Below, piece after piece: positions 62,617 through 64,000 of a stretch of DNA of 64,000 nt. The notes beneath the pieces are model-generated. The model searched no databases. It was not told the DNA's origin and was given only the letters and a program-made list of their open reading frames with translations. Each line of letters begins with the position of its first letter. Position 1 is the stretch's first letter. The stretch is from Tissierella simiarum (lineage in GTDB: Bacteria > Bacillota > Clostridia > Tissierellales > Tissierellaceae): the NCBI RefSeq assembly GCF_018917865.1, contig NZ_JAHLPM010000016.1, positions 1 to 64,000 of the forward strand. The letters are read 5' to 3'. The translations under genes were made by a program, and so were the position numbers.

Positions 62617-64000
62617 TGGCACTAAATAAGAGAGTTTTTCGGATATTTAAAGAGAACACCCTGCGATACATTGGTGTTCTTGTGCTTATTATCCTTGGAA
62701 GTTATACGTTTATTGTGGCGGCGGGAATTTCTCAGAATCTCGATACTTTGGTCACCACGTTTACAGAGGAGCATATGCAGGAAGATCTATCTTTTTCAAC
62801 CGACAAGGCTATTATGGATAGCGTAAAATTAGAGGAAAAAGTTGACGCCATAATCGAAGAATACATGAGCTTTGATGCCACCCTATCTGACTCACTTACC
62901 TTACGGTTGCTCAGTGAAACACAAAAACTCAACATCCCGGCTGTTATAGAAGGGCAGGCGCTTTCTGGTCCAGGAGAAATATTGCTTGATCCTGCCTTTG
63001 CCAAAGCTAATGGCTATTCAATGGGAAGCAGTATCAGTGCAGCAGGAAAAACCTTCACTGTCGTAGGATTTGTATCCCTGCCTCACTATATTTATCCGTT
63101 AAAAAATGTATACGATATCTTGGTTTCACCTGATAATTTTGGTATAGGTGTTATAAAGCGTGAGGATTTTGCAGACATAGACAAAGTCGTGGGCATTTAT
63201 TCCGTTAGGTTTAATGACAGGACGCAGAGCATTAATAAACAAGCAGCTGGGCTTCGTAAGCTGTTACATGAAGAAGGCATAAAAGAATCCGAGTGGATTG
63301 ACATTATGAACAATAAACGTGCACGAATGGCTTGGGCGTCCATAACCGGTTTAAAGACGATGAGCATACCACTGCCGGCGGCAATGTTTCTTTTGTGCTG
63401 TTTAATTATCGGCATTATGATATGGCGTATGATTCGCCATGAATCGGTAATTATAGGGACACTTTACGCGCAAGGTTATCGGAGGCGTGAGTTAATGCGC
63501 CATTATATGGCTATTCCTCTGCTTCTCGCTATTGCAGGAGGAGTCATAGGGAGTGTGTTAGCGCTACCGTCAATTGCCCCATCAGTTATGGCAATGGTTT
63601 CATATTATAATGTTCCCGTAACTCACATTGATCTGAGCGTTTGGAATGCCTTAATTGGAATACTGACACCCGTGCTGTTTTTGAGCATAAGCAGCTATCT
63701 CGTTATACGTTCGGAATTGAAACGCTCTCCTGCGGAGCTTATGAAAGGCGAAAAACAAAAAAACGGGGTGAATATCATAGAACGTATTTTTAAACTGGAA
63801 AGGTTAAAATTCAGCACAAAATTTAAACTGCGGGAGCAGCTGAGAAGCATTCCACGGCTCCTATTCCTATTTTTAGGTGTTACCAGCGCCTCCGTACTCA
63901 TGCTCTTAGGCTTTACAATTATGAACTCGATGGATTATGTATTCAAAAACAGTATATCGGACACCTACCAGTTTGAATACGAATACGTCTTTAAGAACAC
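62616..64000 (+). CDS. ABC transporter permease, FtsX type (runs off the right edge)
   Basis: ATG 62616 overlaps the ATPase stop by one base. At least 461 residues are open to the edge: first helix about 15-35 (YIGVLVLIILGSYTFIVAAG), an outer domain of about 210 residues, then helices LPAAMFLLCCLIIGIMIWRM, LLLAIAGGVIGSVLALPS and another near 345, followed by basic KLRELRSIPRL-like loop and a further helix. Long FtsX permeases of this kind export peptides or confer peptide resistance. The C-terminus is outside the window. Confidence 0.88.
   Translation, partial: MALNKRVFRIFKENTLRYIGVLVLIILGSYTFIVAAGISQNLDTLVTTFTEEHMQEDLSFSTDKAIMDSVKLEEKVDAIIEEYMSFDATLSDSLTLRLLSETQKLNIPAVIEGQALSGPGEILLDPAFAKANGYSMGSSISAAGKTFTVVGFVSLPHYIYPLKNVYDILVSPDNFGIGVIKREDFADIDKVVGIYSVRFNDRTQSINKQAAGLRKLLHEEGIKESEWIDIMNNKRARMAWASITGLKTMSIPLPAAMFLLCCLIIGIMIWRMIRHESVIIGTLYAQGYRRRELMRHYMAIPLLLAIAGGVIGSVLALPSIAPSVMAMVSYYNVPVTHIDLSVWNALIGILTPVLFLSISSYLVIRSELKRSPAELMKGEKQKNGVNIIERIFKLERLKFSTKFKLREQLRSIPRLLFLFLGVTSASVLMLLGFTIMNSMDYVFKNSISDTYQFEYEYVFKN

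Overview
The window is low-GC, AT-rich DNA with strong Shine-Dalgarno sites, canonical -35/-10 promoters, T-box and cyclic-di-AMP riboswitch leaders and a spore-cortex hydrolase (SleB type). Together these point to a spore-forming Clostridia species (Clostridium or Lachnospiraceae-like). No rRNA, ribosomal-protein or intact phage block is present. The region reads as an accessory chromosomal segment rich in drug-response genes, small regulators and decaying insertion sequences.

Layout. 1-5.5 kb: remnants of an IS200/IS605-type end, an IS3-type end pair and a group II intron, then a LytTR/DUF3021/CPBP-like operon, an xpaC-telA pair and a broken XRE regulator. 5.8-11 kb: a MerR-MATE efflux module, a MarR-serine hydrolase operon and a C39-like protein. 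11.2-14.4 kb: an antibiotic-resistance operon (Lsa/CplR-like ABC-F protein followed by a Cfr-like 23S rRNA methyltransferase) with three upstream ORFs and layered RNA attenuators. 14.9-21.3 kb: DUF3841, an S-component-like membrane protein, a glucose/sorbosone dehydrogenase and a graveyard of transposase, uvrA-like and tRNA-like remnants. 21.5-27 kb: Rrf2 + DMT transporter, sleB with its c-di-AMP riboswitch, and an ECF sigma factor/anti-sigma-like pair. 26.9-29.6 kb: a T-box-controlled, short valyl-tRNA synthetase. 30.4-35 kb: MerR diverging from agmatine deiminase, DUF3788 and an AraC/GyrI-like regulator. 35.5-40.3 kb: a two-component system with an ABC exporter. 40.4-46 kb: AraC, a SEC-C methionine aminopeptidase, a PLP decarboxylase, an APH(3')-III-like kinase and another AraC protein. 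46.3-53 kb: GNAT, duplicated and broken blaI/blaR1-type genes around a TraX-like protein, DUF6429 (pseudo), DUF6054 and AraC/GyrI-like. 53-64 kb: an HTH_17 regulator with phased repeats, two alpha/beta hydrolases, DUF4180, TetR, a second TraX-like protein, a second two-component system, and a TetR-ABC transporter operon that runs off the right edge.

Themes. Many genes are one-component drug sensors (MerR, MarR, TetR, AraC with GyrI-like domain) beside efflux or modifying enzymes, often with operators visible in the promoter. The strongest unusual signal is the pair of homologous 26-codon leader peptides, each inside a similar three-helix RNA with compensating base changes, placed directly before the ABC-F gene and again before the cfr-like gene; a further 6-codon uORF and terminator lie upstream of the first. 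Other oddities are two genes that appear to start with ATA or ATT, an amber codon at codon 4 of a decarboxylase, and six 10-bp repeats in phase with the DNA helix at the HTH_17 promoter. All calls are from reading the sequence; no database search was run.
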